Below, one piece after another: positions 8,412-16,732 of a DNA stretch of 64,000 nt. Every line of letters begins with the position of its first letter. The first letter of the stretch is position 1. Under the pieces are notes generated by a model. It worked only from the letters and a program-made list of their open reading frames with translations, ran no database searches and was not told where the DNA came from. Position numbers and translations under genes: made by a program. Origin of the DNA: Corynebacterium occultum (lineage in GTDB: Bacteria; Actinomycetota; Actinomycetes; Mycobacteriales; Mycobacteriaceae); contig NZ_CP046455.1 of the NCBI RefSeq assembly GCF_009734425.1, positions 2,666,001 to 2,730,000 of the forward strand. The letters run 5' to 3'.

Positions 8412-9629
8412 TCAGCCGCGGCGGGCACCGGCGTAGACCTGGCCGGCGAAGGACACCAGCGCGCACACGACCATTCCGCTCGCCATGATCAACACCGGGT
8501 TGCCGCCGAGCCCCATGATCGGGCTGACCAGACCCGCCAGACCGAACTGTGCGAAACCCATGACCGCTGAACCGGAACCGGCCCGCTCCCGCACCACACC
8601 GGTGCCCAAGGCCGTGGAATTGCCCATGACGATGGCCAGGCAGGCGACCGAGAAGAAGAGCGGCGGCAGAATCACCCAGGGTGAGATGGTGAACTGCACC
8701 GCGATGAGCAGCATGATGGTGAAGAAGATGAGCAGCAGCTGCCCGACGCGGAGAATGGAGTGCACCTCAAACCGGTCGATGAGCCGGGAATTGATGATGT
8801 TCGCCGCCATCAGACCGAGGGAATTCCCCGCGAAGATCAGGGTGAAGGCGGTAACCGAAAGACCCATCTGGTTCTGCACCACGAAAGGAGCGGCCGAGAT
8901 ATAGCAGAACAGGGTCGCGAAGCCGAAGCTGAAGGACACCAGATAACCGCGGTAGGCACCCTTGCGCAGCACATAGAGGTAGTTGGCGAAGACACCGGCG
9001 ATACTGAGCTCCGAACGGTTCTCCGGGGGCAGGGACTCACGGACCACGAAGAGGGAGATCAGCAGCTGCACCACGCTGATGCCGGCCAGCACCCAGAAGA
9101 TTCCGCGCCAGCCGATGGAGGACAGCAGCAGACCACCGACCACCGGGGCGAGCACCGGGGCCACACCCTGGATCATCATCAGCAGGGCAAAGGCCTTGGC
9201 AGCCTTCTTCCCCACCGCCAGATCCGGGACCACCGCGCGGGAGATCACGATGCAGGCACCCGAACCCAGGCCCTGCAGCACCCGCGAGAACACCAGCATT
9301 TCCACACTCGGGGAAAGCGCGGCGACAACTGCGGCGAACAGGGCGATGACCGCGCCCCCGACCAGCAGCTTCTTCCTTCCGGTGGCATCCGATATCGGGC
9401 CGATGATCAACTGCCCGACGGCCATGCCGAGCATGAACCCGGAAAGCGTCAACTGCACCATCGCCTGGGTGGTGTCCAACTCATTGACGATATTCGGCAG
9501 AGCCGGAAGATACATGTCCGTGGACAGGGGGGCGGCAGCGGAGAGGGTCGCCAGACCGATCAACAGTCCCGTCCCCAGATGCTGGCGGGGTTTTCCGGCT
9601 TCCTCACCCCGGGGATCATTCACGGCCAA
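8412..9629 (-). CDS. Bcr/CflA-family drug efflux MFS transporter
   Basis: The protein has 405 residues and 12 predicted membrane segments. LSTDMYLPALPNIVNELDT in TM1 and after it is the hallmark of the DHA1 Bcr/CflA subgroup, and GPISDATGRKKLL in loop 2-3 is the MFS motif A. Related proteins export bicyclomycin, chloramphenicol or sulfonamides by proton antiport; the true substrate here is unknown. The likely start is TTG at 9629, with AGAGG about 9 nt upstream; a GTG two codons later is an alternative. It stands alone, facing cls. Confidence 0.85.
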   Translation of the reverse strand: MAVNDPRGEEAGKPRQHLGTGLLIGLATLSAAAPLSTDMYLPALPNIVNELDTTQAMVQLTLSGFMLGMAVGQLIIGPISDATGRKKLLVGGAVIALFAAVVAALSPSVEMLVFSRVLQGLGSGACIVISRAVVPDLAVGKKAAKAFALLMMIQGVAPVLAPVVGGLLLSSIGWRGIFWVLAGISVVQLLISLFVVRESLPPENRSELSIAGVFANYLYVLRKGAYRGYLVSFSFGFATLFCYISAAPFVVQNQMGLSVTAFTLIFAGNSLGLMAANIINSRLIDRFEVHSILRVGQLLLIFFTIMLLIAVQFTISPWVILPPLFFSVACLAIVMGNSTALGTGVVRERAGSGSAVMGFAQFGLAGLVSPIMGLGGNPVLIMASGMVVCALVSFAGQVYAGARRG

Positions 9630-10157
9630 GGATCATCGCCTCTTTCTCATCATTCCAATGGATGCGCCTCGGCTCAGGTGTGCCCGATGAGGCACTCTCC
9701 GGGGTCGAAATCCTCTTCCCCCAGGCCATCCCAGCGGCCCGAGATGCCCCAGTGAGGAGCAAACGGATGAATCCTAACCCACCGGGGAACACTTTCCGCT
9801 CACCGCCGACACATCCCCGAACCTGGGTGTGCTTCGCTGATATCCAGCTCCCTCTGATGAGACGGATATGTGGGTCAGTTGATATTCTTGGGATGATATC
9901 GCCCCGCGGGGAAACAGCAGACCTGATGGGACCAAGGGGGACACCTCCCCCCGATTTCAATAAATATCCGGGGAGTATTCCCGGGGGTAGTCTGCACCTC
10001 AAGCTCTCCGGCAGCTCTTCGGCCGGCAGTGCCACCTCGGCAATATGGGGTGGTTCCTGGGACGTGGTGCCTAGGATGAGTGGTTGAATCCCCTGTCCGA
10101 TCAGAACGGGGTCAGGGCAGGTGAAGAGGGATCAGCGGTGAAAGGGGATGCGCAACA
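9630..10157. other. Intergenic region, 528 nt, no gene supported
   Basis: Divergent promoters for the Bcr/CflA gene and the phosphate cotransporter gene must lie here. Short frames exist on both strands but read as arginine/proline-rich noise without family features. A -10-like TAGGAT at 10072-10077 could serve the downstream cotransporter with a leader of about 75 nt. A small inverted repeat, CCGGG/CCCGG, lies at 9968-9984. Confidence 0.5.
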
Positions 10158-11426
10158 GTGACTTCCGGTGAGGCAGGTGATCCCCAGGAGATGAGGAACA
10201 GCCGGGACCAGGTGATACACCGCGCGGCGTTGGGCACCCAGCAGTTCATCAACCCCAAGTCCATCTCCCCCGATGATGACATGGTCATGCTCTCCGGCAT
10301 CGGGAAGACGATCCGTTGGCTCGGGGTCCTGGTATCCGTCCTGGTGATGCTGCTGGGCGTCGGGTTGATCATCGACGGTGTCTACGGCTTCGGCAATTCC
10401 CGGGCGCAGGATCTCTTCGGCCTGGCGACCAATCCTCTGATCGGCCTGATGGTGGGCATCCTGGCCACCGCCCTCCTCCAGTCCTCCACCGCCACCACCG
10501 CCATCACCGTCACCGCGGTCGGGCTGGGTGTGATCAGCGTTCCGGTGGCCATACCGGTGATCATGGGCGCAAATATCGGCACCACCGTGACGGTTTTCAT
10601 CATCTCCTACAGCTACATCGGCCACCGGGAGGAATTCCGACGGGCCTTCGCCTCCGCCGCCGTGCACGGATTCTTCAACCTGCTGATGGTGCTTCTCCTC
10701 GTCCCCATCGAATTCATCTTCGCACCACTCCGCCGCGTTTCCGGGGCCATGGCCTCCTCAGTGTTCGGTGATGTTCTGGGCCCCTCGGATACCGGCACCT
10801 TCATCACCGCCATCTTTCAGCCGGCGGTCGATTTCATCGGCAACCGCGGCCTGCTGGGGGAGATCTTCATACCGACGGTGGCCGCGGTGATGACCATCCT
10901 GCTGGGAACGGCGCTGATCGTGATCGGGGTCCGGGCCATCAGCGTGCAGCTGCGCACCCTCATGGCCGCCGCCACCCACACCCTGCTGGAACGTTCCTCC
11001 GGTACCTCCGACGCCCTGGGGCTGCTCACCGGAACGGTGGGAACCATGACGCTGCAGGCCTCCAGTGTCACGGTGTCCTCCCTACTCCCCTTCTCCGCCG
11101 CCGGCTCCCTGAAACTACGGGAGGTACTGGCCATCACCCTGGGTGCGAACGTGGGTACCACGCTCAGTTCCCTGCTGGTTGCCCTGGCCCTGCCCGGTAG
11201 TCTGGGCAGCTTCGCCCTGCAGGCCGCCATCGTGCACCTGCTCTTCAATGTCCTGGGTGCCCTGCTGGTTCTGCTGCTGCCACCCCTGAGGAAGCTGATC
11301 CTCTTCCTCGCGACCCGCCTGGCGGACTTCGCGGTACGCAGCTACACCCTCTCCTTCGTACTGCTGATGGGTTATTTCTTCCTCCTCCCCGCCGCCGTCA
11401 TCGGTGTCTACTCACTGTTGAACTGA
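10158..11426 (+). CDS. Na+/phosphate cotransporter (NptA, Na/Pi-II family)
   Basis: The 422-residue membrane protein has the two inverted Na_Pi_cotrans repeats. The first contains ATALLQSSTATTAITVTAVGLG and GANIGTTVTVF; the second contains GTMTLQASSVTVSSLLPF and GANVGTTLSSLL. The paired QSS/QAS and GANxGTT motifs form the transport site in this family. The GTG start at 10158 is 11 nt after AAGGGG. The first 60 residues are a soluble, charged extension. It imports inorganic phosphate with sodium; no pho-type regulatory site was recognised upstream. Confidence 0.9.
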   Translation: MTSGEAGDPQEMRNSRDQVIHRAALGTQQFINPKSISPDDDMVMLSGIGKTIRWLGVLVSVLVMLLGVGLIIDGVYGFGNSRAQDLFGLATNPLIGLMVGILATALLQSSTATTAITVTAVGLGVISVPVAIPVIMGANIGTTVTVFIISYSYIGHREEFRRAFASAAVHGFFNLLMVLLLVPIEFIFAPLRRVSGAMASSVFGDVLGPSDTGTFITAIFQPAVDFIGNRGLLGEIFIPTVAAVMTILLGTALIVIGVRAISVQLRTLMAAATHTLLERSSGTSDALGLLTGTVGTMTLQASSVTVSSLLPFSAAGSLKLREVLAITLGANVGTTLSSLLVALALPGSLGSFALQAAIVHLLFNVLGALLVLLLPPLRKLILFLATRLADFAVRSYTLSFVLLMGYFFLLPAAVIGVYSLLN

Positions 11427-11515
11427 GCCTGGGGGTGGCTTCCTGCCCCGGGGAAAGCGGGGAGGTGAGACCTGCAATCACCGACGTTGAAGACTGCTCT
11501 CCACGGAATGAGAAA

Positions 11516-11565
11516 GGGCGTGGCCCCCCTGGGGGACCTTGAAGGTTCCCAGGGGGGCCACGCCC
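11516..11565. terminator. Long hairpin between convergent genes
   Basis: An 18-nt arm (11516-11533) pairs perfectly with 11548-11565, and the inner ACCTT/AGGT extends the stem to about 24 bp with one bulged base. It lies between the ends of the cotransporter gene and the ABC permease gene and can act on both strands. On the minus strand it is followed by CTTTCTCATT, a weak T-rich tail. Confidence 0.75.
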
Positions 11566-11588
11566 CGGCAAGGTGGTGTCAGAGCCGA

Positions 11589-12335
11589 TCAGGCATCCCG
11601 CTTCTGCAGCAGGATCACACCGGCCACCCAGATCACCACTGCCCAGAGGAGGAAGTAAAGTCCACTGCCGCCCACACCCCAGGCGATGTCCGGAATGGGA
11701 GTACCGGAGACGAAGGCGTGGAGGTTGTTGAAGGGAAGATAGTTGCGGATATCGGCACCGACCTTCGGCAGGATTCCGATGATGTCCTCCAGCGCCAGGT
11801 ACCACATCAGCACCAGGGTCACCGCACCCGCGGTCTGCCGCAGCAGCAGGGCGATACCCTGGGCGAAGAGGGTGATCAGGGCGGCCATCAGCGGGTACGC
11901 CCAGATCAGTCGCTGGCCATCCTCGGAACCGAAGGGATCGAAAGCGGCACCGACCTCAGGCGAGACCAGCGCCTCCGCGAGGAGGTAGCAGGCCACGAGG
12001 ACCACCAGTGTCAAAAGCGCGGCGATCACCGCATAAAGCAGGAGTTTGGCTACTGCGACGGTCCAGCGGCGCGGGGTCGCCAAGTAGGTGATGGACTGGT
12101 ATTTGTGCCGGTATTCACTGGTGATCACCATGACCGCCTGCACCGCGATGATGATGAAACCGAACATGTAGACACCGACCACAGCATTCTGCGGGGTCAG
12201 TGGCATCCCTTCGGTGAAGCTGCCCATCAGGGCTGCCACGCCGAGGCTGAAGGCGATGAAGAGGGCAGAGGTCCACCAGATTGACTTGGTGGTGAAGAGC
12301 TTGATGGCTTCAGAGATGATGGTATTGACAAACAT
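11589..12335 (-). CDS. ABC-2 type transporter permease
   Basis: The 248-residue protein has six predicted membrane segments, with the ABC-2 pattern MFVNTIISEAIKLFTTKSIWW at the N-terminus (here cut at residue 20) and a cytoplasmic ITSEYRHKYQSITYLATPRR coupling segment between TM2 and TM3. The last part, AVVIWVAGVILLQKRDA, is typical of exporters of the YhaP/antibiotic type. The ATG at 12335 is chosen because it follows GGAGAAGTAGGA and the ATPase stop; a longer frame runs back inside the ATPase gene. It pairs with the ATPase 7 nt upstream. The exported substrate is unknown. Confidence 0.85.
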   Translation of the reverse strand: MFVNTIISEAIKLFTTKSIWWTSALFIAFSLGVAALMGSFTEGMPLTPQNAVVGVYMFGFIIIAVQAVMVITSEYRHKYQSITYLATPRRWTVAVAKLLLYAVIAALLTLVVLVACYLLAEALVSPEVGAAFDPFGSEDGQRLIWAYPLMAALITLFAQGIALLLRQTAGAVTLVLMWYLALEDIIGILPKVGADIRNYLPFNNLHAFVSGTPIPDIAWGVGGSGLYFLLWAVVIWVAGVILLQKRDA

Positions 12336-12342
12336 GGTGGTC

Positions 12343-13335
12343 CTACTTCTCCTCTGCCTGATTCGGCTGCTTATCGACGCCCACCGCGGTGGCGGCGGTG
12401 GGCGGCACGGCACCCGGCACAGCGGCCGCGTGGTACTCCACCGAATCTCCGGTCATCCCCATGAAGGCATCCTCCAGGGAGGCCTGGCGGAGGCTGAGCT
12501 CCTGCAGGCTGATTCCCTCGGCGAAGGCCAGGGCACCGATTTCATCGGTGCTGCGGTCCGGGATCTCCAGGATGAGACGGTTCTCCGCATCCCGGGATTC
12601 CGCATGGCTGATTCCCTGGAGCTTCAGACTCTCAGTGAATCTCGGCAGCTGCTCCGCCCGGACCACGACGGTGGTGGCGGAATTCTGCTTGATGAACTCA
12701 TAGGTGGAGATATCGGAGATGAGCTTGCCGCGCCCGATGACGATGAGGTGGTCCGCGGTCAGTGCCATCTCAGAGAGCAGGTGGGAGCTGACCAGCACGG
12801 TCCGCCCCTCTGCGGCCAGGGACTTCATCAGATCCCGGACCCAGCGGATACCCTCCGGGTCGAGACCGTTGACCGGCTCATCCAGGATCAGGACCTCCGG
12901 GTCACCGAGCAGGGCTGCGGCGATGCCGAGGCGCTGCCCCATACCGAGGGAGAAACCACCGGAGGATTTGGTGGCGACCCCACTTAAGCCCACCAGGTCC
13001 AGAACCTCCTGGACCCGGCCCTTGGGTAACCCATTGGAGCGGGCGATCCACCTGAGGTGGTTGGCTGCGCTGCGGTTGGGGTGACGGGCACCGGCATCCA
13101 GCAGTGCGCCGACGTGGGTCAGGGGGTTCTTCAGCTCGGTGTAGCGCTGCCCCTTGATGGTGGCGGTACCGGAGGTTGGGGCATCAAGCCCCAGGATCAT
13201 CCGCATGGTGGTGGATTTTCCGGCGCCATTCGGCCCGAGAAAGCCGGTGACGATTCCGGGCTTCACTGAGAATGTCAGATCATCGACCGCCCGAACCTCC
13301 CCGTACTGTTTGGTCAGTCCCTGAACTTCAATCAT
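12343..13335 (-). CDS. ABC transporter ATP-binding protein, ABC-2 exporter type
   Basis: The protein is about 330 residues. Walker A is GPNGAGKST (about residue 40), the signature is FSLGMGQRLGIA, Walker B is VLILDEPVNGLDPEG, and the switch His lies in SSHLLSEM. After the ATPase domain comes a C-terminal domain of about 100 residues common in DrrA/CcmA-like exporters. No clear ribosome site precedes ATG 13335; a GTG two codons earlier (13341) is also possible. A GTCGATAAGC copy (12369-12378 on the complement) encodes GVDK close to the C-terminus. It drives the adjacent permease. Confidence 0.9.
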   Translation of the reverse strand: MIEVQGLTKQYGEVRAVDDLTFSVKPGIVTGFLGPNGAGKSTTMRMILGLDAPTSGTATIKGQRYTELKNPLTHVGALLDAGARHPNRSAANHLRWIARSNGLPKGRVQEVLDLVGLSGVATKSSGGFSLGMGQRLGIAAALLGDPEVLILDEPVNGLDPEGIRWVRDLMKSLAAEGRTVLVSSHLLSEMALTADHLIVIGRGKLISDISTYEFIKQNSATTVVVRAEQLPRFTESLKLQGISHAESRDAENRLILEIPDRSTDEIGALAFAEGISLQELSLRQASLEDAFMGMTGDSVEYHAAAVPGAVPPTAATAVGVDKQPNQAEEK

Positions 13336-13358
13336 GCACACCAGGGTGCCACAAATTC

Positions 13359-13868
13359 CTAACTCAGCAGCTCAAGGGTCTTCTCCTGCAGGCTGGGAAG
13401 GGAACGGCTGAAAGCCGGCAACAGGGGCAGATCCTGGATGGAGTCCAGCGATACCCAGCGCAGTTCCACGGATTCCTCATTGCGGATCGTCGCCAGACGA
13501 TCATCATGGAATGTGCGCGCAATCACAGTTGTGTAGGTCCAGCCCCCGGGCAGGGCGGGGCGTTCCGGATCCCCCTGGAAGGGCCCCGCGGTGACCAGGG
13601 AGTCGAGCACCTCAACCTCAGCGGCTCTGATGCCGGTTTCCTCGGCAGCCTCACGGATGGCGGCCTGCACCGGGGATTCCATGGAGTCCCGGGCCCCACC
13701 GGGCAGCGCCCAGGTGCCACCGGCATTGGTCCAGAGGGCACGGTGCTGCATCAGTACCTCGGGACCGGTGGGCAGATTCGCGACCAGGAAGAGACCGGCC
13801 GCCCCGAACCTGCCCCACACCTTCGAACCCCGGGGCCCTGCGGCCCAGCCATTTCCATCACCAATCAT
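13359..13868 (-). CDS. Nudix hydrolase (MutT-like)
   Basis: The 169-residue protein has a perfect Nudix box, starting GGARDSME and ending REAAEETGI (G-x5-E-x7-REUxEExGU), at about residues 57-79. Such enzymes cleave nucleoside diphosphates linked to another group; some remove oxidised dGTP, but the substrate cannot be read from sequence. A mutT3 gene occupies the same place beside the glnX-glnH-pknG cluster in M. tuberculosis. It is divergent from glnX, with 213 nt between them. Confidence 0.88.
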   Translation of the reverse strand: MIGDGNGWAAGPRGSKVWGRFGAAGLFLVANLPTGPEVLMQHRALWTNAGGTWALPGGARDSMESPVQAAIREAAEETGIRAAEVEVLDSLVTAGPFQGDPERPALPGGWTYTTVIARTFHDDRLATIRNEESVELRWVSLDSIQDLPLLPAFSRSLPSLQEKTLELLS

Positions 13869-14044
13869 GATTCAAAGACTAACCAGTTCCGGGACCGGAG
13901 TGGGAGAACCCCGGAGAATCTCACCGCGCCGGAGGGAAGTGGCTCAGCCTACAACCCCCTGCCCAACTGCCTGGGGGTGGGGCTTTCCCCACCGGGGGAC
14001 AGCAGGGGCGTCGCCAAGCGTTTTCGGGGAACTCACCGCGACAT

Positions 14045-14075
14045 TAGACATATTCCCCACCACATTGGTTATCCT
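14045..14075 (+). promoter_or_regulatory. Putative promoter of the glnX-glnH-pknG operon
   Basis: TAGACA (14045-14050) and TATCCT (14070-14075) are 19 nt apart and could be the -35 and -10 boxes. The -10 ends 6 nt before the glnX ATG, which suggests a leaderless mRNA, although GGGAG directly before the ATG gives a poorly spaced ribosome site. Confidence 0.45.
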
Positions 14076-14081
14076 GGGAGA

Positions 14082-15671
14082 ATGAACGGCGAAAAGGGCT
14101 CCCCTGCGCCACTTAGCGAGCCACTTTCAGAGCAACCGGAGGACTGGGAAAATCCAGGATCCCCGGAGCAGCAGTTCGCCTATTCCCGGACCCGCCTGCG
14201 GAATGAGCCGGTCCGGCAGCTCCGCAAACCCCGTGGTCTGGCTCCGCTGATCGATGACAGTGAGGTTCCGGAAGACACCCAGGACCACTGGCTCGACCAT
14301 ATTTCCCAGGATGAGGGAGGGAGCCGGTTCAATGTCTGGAATGTTCTCTACGATTCCTTCGCCGTGCCCATCCACTGGTCGCGGCAGCTCTTCTCCTATA
14401 TCGCCACCAGTCCGGGCAAGCTGCTCACTCTGACGGTGATTTTGTCCATCGCGATCTTCGCCGCCGGTTATTCCATGTCCCAGTCCGCGGGTCACCGGCA
14501 GGCCTCCCTGGATGTGCTGCTGAGCACCACCGAGCCGATGAGCTACTCCGCCCACAACCTCTACACCTCCCTCTCACTGGCGGACACCATCGCCACCACC
14601 GGTTTCGTGCAGGCCGGGGTGGAGTCGGCGGACACCCGGGCCCGCTATAACGCGGCCCTCGACCGGGCCTCGGTGGCGGCCTCCGAATCGGCGGCCAGCA
14701 TTCCCGCCTCCGATATCGACTCCATGCGCCTGATCACCGAGATCCAGCGCCAGCTGCCGGTGTACAGCGGCATGGTGGAAAGCGCGCGGGTCAACAACCG
14801 GGTGGGTAATCCGGTGGGTGTGGCCTACATGGCGGAAGCGTCCTTCCTGATGAGGGACACGATCCTGCCGGCGGCCTCCGACCTTTTCAACGCGACCAGC
14901 CAGCGGGTGTCCGATGAGCAGCGCAGCCTGACCATGCCGCAGTGGGTGCCCCTGTCTGGGCTGCTGGCCGCCGTATTCTTCCTCAGCATCGCCCAGTGGT
15001 GGCTGTGGCGGTTGACCCGACGCCGCCTCAACAAGGGTTTCCTGGCGGCCACCGCCCTGATGCTGACGGCGATCCTCTGGGTCTCCGCCTCGAATTTCGC
15101 CACCTGGCAGGCCGGTAACCGCGGTTTCGCGGAAGCTGCGATGCCCTGGGACTCCCTGACCACCTCCCGGATCCTGGCACAGCAGACCCGCACCGCGGAA
15201 ACCCTGGTGCTGGTGCGCCGTCAGTCCCTGGAGGAGACCGAGACCACCTTCACCCAGACGATTGATGAGGTCAAGGTGGCCCTGGAGGATTTTGAACTGG
15301 CTGAGAAAAAAACCGAGCAGACCCATAATGACAGCATCCTGCTGCAGGCCCGGGAGTCCCTGCAGCACTGGGAGAACGCCCATCAGGGGTTGGGGACTGC
15401 CCTGGATTCCGGTGATTATGAACGCGCCGTCATTCTCTCCACCGGCACCCCGCAGCAAAATGGTGGCTCACCCACCGCCGCTTCTGCCTATGGGGTGTTG
15501 GATAGTGCCCTCGCCGCCCTGATCTCTGATGCCCGCGCCTCCATGCGGGCCTTCATCAATGATGGTCTGGCCGCCACCAAACTGGTGTCTACGGTGGTGA
15601 TGCTGCTTTCCCTGGCTGCCGTCATCGCCATCTGGTTGGGCATCCGCCCCCGGCTCCGGGAGTACCTGTGA
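14082..15671 (+). CDS. glnX: GlnX-like membrane sensor protein
   Basis: The 529-residue protein has a 70-residue cytoplasmic N-terminus and four membrane segments (near residues 112-130, 287-306, 317-335 and 505-525). TM1/TM2 and TM3/TM4 each enclose an extracytoplasmic helical domain of about 155-165 residues. This is the layout of GlnX (Rv0412c), which with the lipoprotein GlnH relays the presence of amino acids such as aspartate or glutamate to PknG. The start ATG 14082 is selected from a much longer open frame because the conserved part begins there. It overlaps glnH by 1 nt. The second external domain is rich in charged coiled-coil-like helix. Confidence 0.88.
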   Translation: MNGEKGSPAPLSEPLSEQPEDWENPGSPEQQFAYSRTRLRNEPVRQLRKPRGLAPLIDDSEVPEDTQDHWLDHISQDEGGSRFNVWNVLYDSFAVPIHWSRQLFSYIATSPGKLLTLTVILSIAIFAAGYSMSQSAGHRQASLDVLLSTTEPMSYSAHNLYTSLSLADTIATTGFVQAGVESADTRARYNAALDRASVAASESAASIPASDIDSMRLITEIQRQLPVYSGMVESARVNNRVGNPVGVAYMAEASFLMRDTILPAASDLFNATSQRVSDEQRSLTMPQWVPLSGLLAAVFFLSIAQWWLWRLTRRRLNKGFLAATALMLTAILWVSASNFATWQAGNRGFAEAAMPWDSLTTSRILAQQTRTAETLVLVRRQSLEETETTFTQTIDEVKVALEDFELAEKKTEQTHNDSILLQARESLQHWENAHQGLGTALDSGDYERAVILSTGTPQQNGGSPTAASAYGVLDSALAALISDARASMRAFINDGLAATKLVSTVVMLLSLAAVIAIWLGIRPRLREYL

Positions 15672-16732
15672 TGATCCGCCGTCTTTTTGCCCTGACCATT
15701 CTCCTGATCACCGCCTCCGTCCTCTTCACGTCCTGTTCCATGTTCTTCCAGCCGGAACCCGAGGAGAAGAAAGAGCGGGTGGATCGGGCGGAAACCTATG
15801 GCCCACCCCTGCCGGCCGATGCTTCAGTGGAGGCGGCCGGCCAGTTCCCCGCGGAACCGGACCTGACCGATAACCTCATCGGTTCGCTACGCCCCGGGGA
15901 CGCCACCCCGGGGGAGCGGATCCCGGAGATCCTGGAGCGGGGCCGCATCATCATCGGTGTAGACCAGTCGCAGTACCTGCTCAGCTACCGTGATTCCGTC
16001 ACCGGCGACCTGCAGGGCTTTGAGATCGATCTGGCCCGGGAGATCTCCCGGGACATCTTCGGGGACCCCTCCAGGGTGGAGTTCCGCTTCGTCGACAGTT
16101 TTGACCGGGTCAGCACCCTCAGCAGCGGGGAGGTGGATCTGGTGATCCGCAATATGTCGGTCACCGAGAAACGACAGAATGAGGTGCTCTTCTCCGCCCC
16201 TTACCTGAGTGCCGAGACCCGCCTGTTGGTGATGGCCCATTCCGGTGTCAACTCCTTCGATTCCCTACCTGGCCAGACCGTCTGTGTGGCCGATAACTCC
16301 ACCGGACTGGAGACCGCCCGGGAGTATGCCCCGCACTCCCCCATCCTGAAGACCCGCAACTGGGCGGATTGCCTGGTGGCCCTGCAGCAGCATCAGGCGC
16401 AGGCGATCATCTCCGATGACTACATCCTCTCCGGAATCACCGCCCAGGACCCCTACACCACCATCGTCGGGGAGTCCCCGGCCTCCTCCGAGTACGGTGT
16501 CGCCGCCGCACACCCCCGGGTCTCTGAGCTCTCCGAGGATCTGATCCGCCAGGTCAACGCCACCATGGAGCGGATCCGGGAGGATGGCACCTGGTGGCGG
16601 ATGTACGACCGCTGGTTCTCCGCCTACCTCAGCACCTCCGGGCAGCCCCCGCTGAACTACCGGGCGGAAGAGGAGCCCTACCAGGACACCCCGGCAGCAG
16701 AGACCACCGAGACCAGCGAGGAAGAGCCGTGA
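15671..16732 (+). CDS. glnH: GlnH-like amino-acid-binding lipoprotein
   Basis: The 353-residue protein has a lipoprotein signal (MIRRLFALTILLITASVLF then TSC, the Cys being the lipidation site; Phe at -3 is slightly unusual). A linker is followed by a family 3 solute-binding domain: RIIIGVDQ, LQGFEIDLAREISRDIFG and VDLVIRNMSVTEKR are typical. There is no ABC permease next to it, in keeping with its role as an extracellular sensor working with GlnX rather than as an importer component. ATG overlaps the glnX stop (TGATG), and its own end overlaps the pknG start by 4 nt. Confidence 0.9.
   Translation: MIRRLFALTILLITASVLFTSCSMFFQPEPEEKKERVDRAETYGPPLPADASVEAAGQFPAEPDLTDNLIGSLRPGDATPGERIPEILERGRIIIGVDQSQYLLSYRDSVTGDLQGFEIDLAREISRDIFGDPSRVEFRFVDSFDRVSTLSSGEVDLVIRNMSVTEKRQNEVLFSAPYLSAETRLLVMAHSGVNSFDSLPGQTVCVADNSTGLETAREYAPHSPILKTRNWADCLVALQQHQAQAIISDDYILSGITAQDPYTTIVGESPASSEYGVAAAHPRVSELSEDLIRQVNATMERIREDGTWWRMYDRWFSAYLSTSGQPPLNYRAEEEPYQDTPAAETTETSEEEP

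Noticed and set aside
9662..10087. 141-codon frame in the gap between bcr and the phosphate cotransporter
   Set aside because: Pro/Ser/Arg-rich with no motif, overlapped by an equally weak frame on the other strand; treated as non-coding.
13272..14081. Upstream extension of the glnX frame
   Set aside because: It runs through the opposite Nudix gene and the intergenic region; the conserved N-terminus and promoter place the start at 14082.
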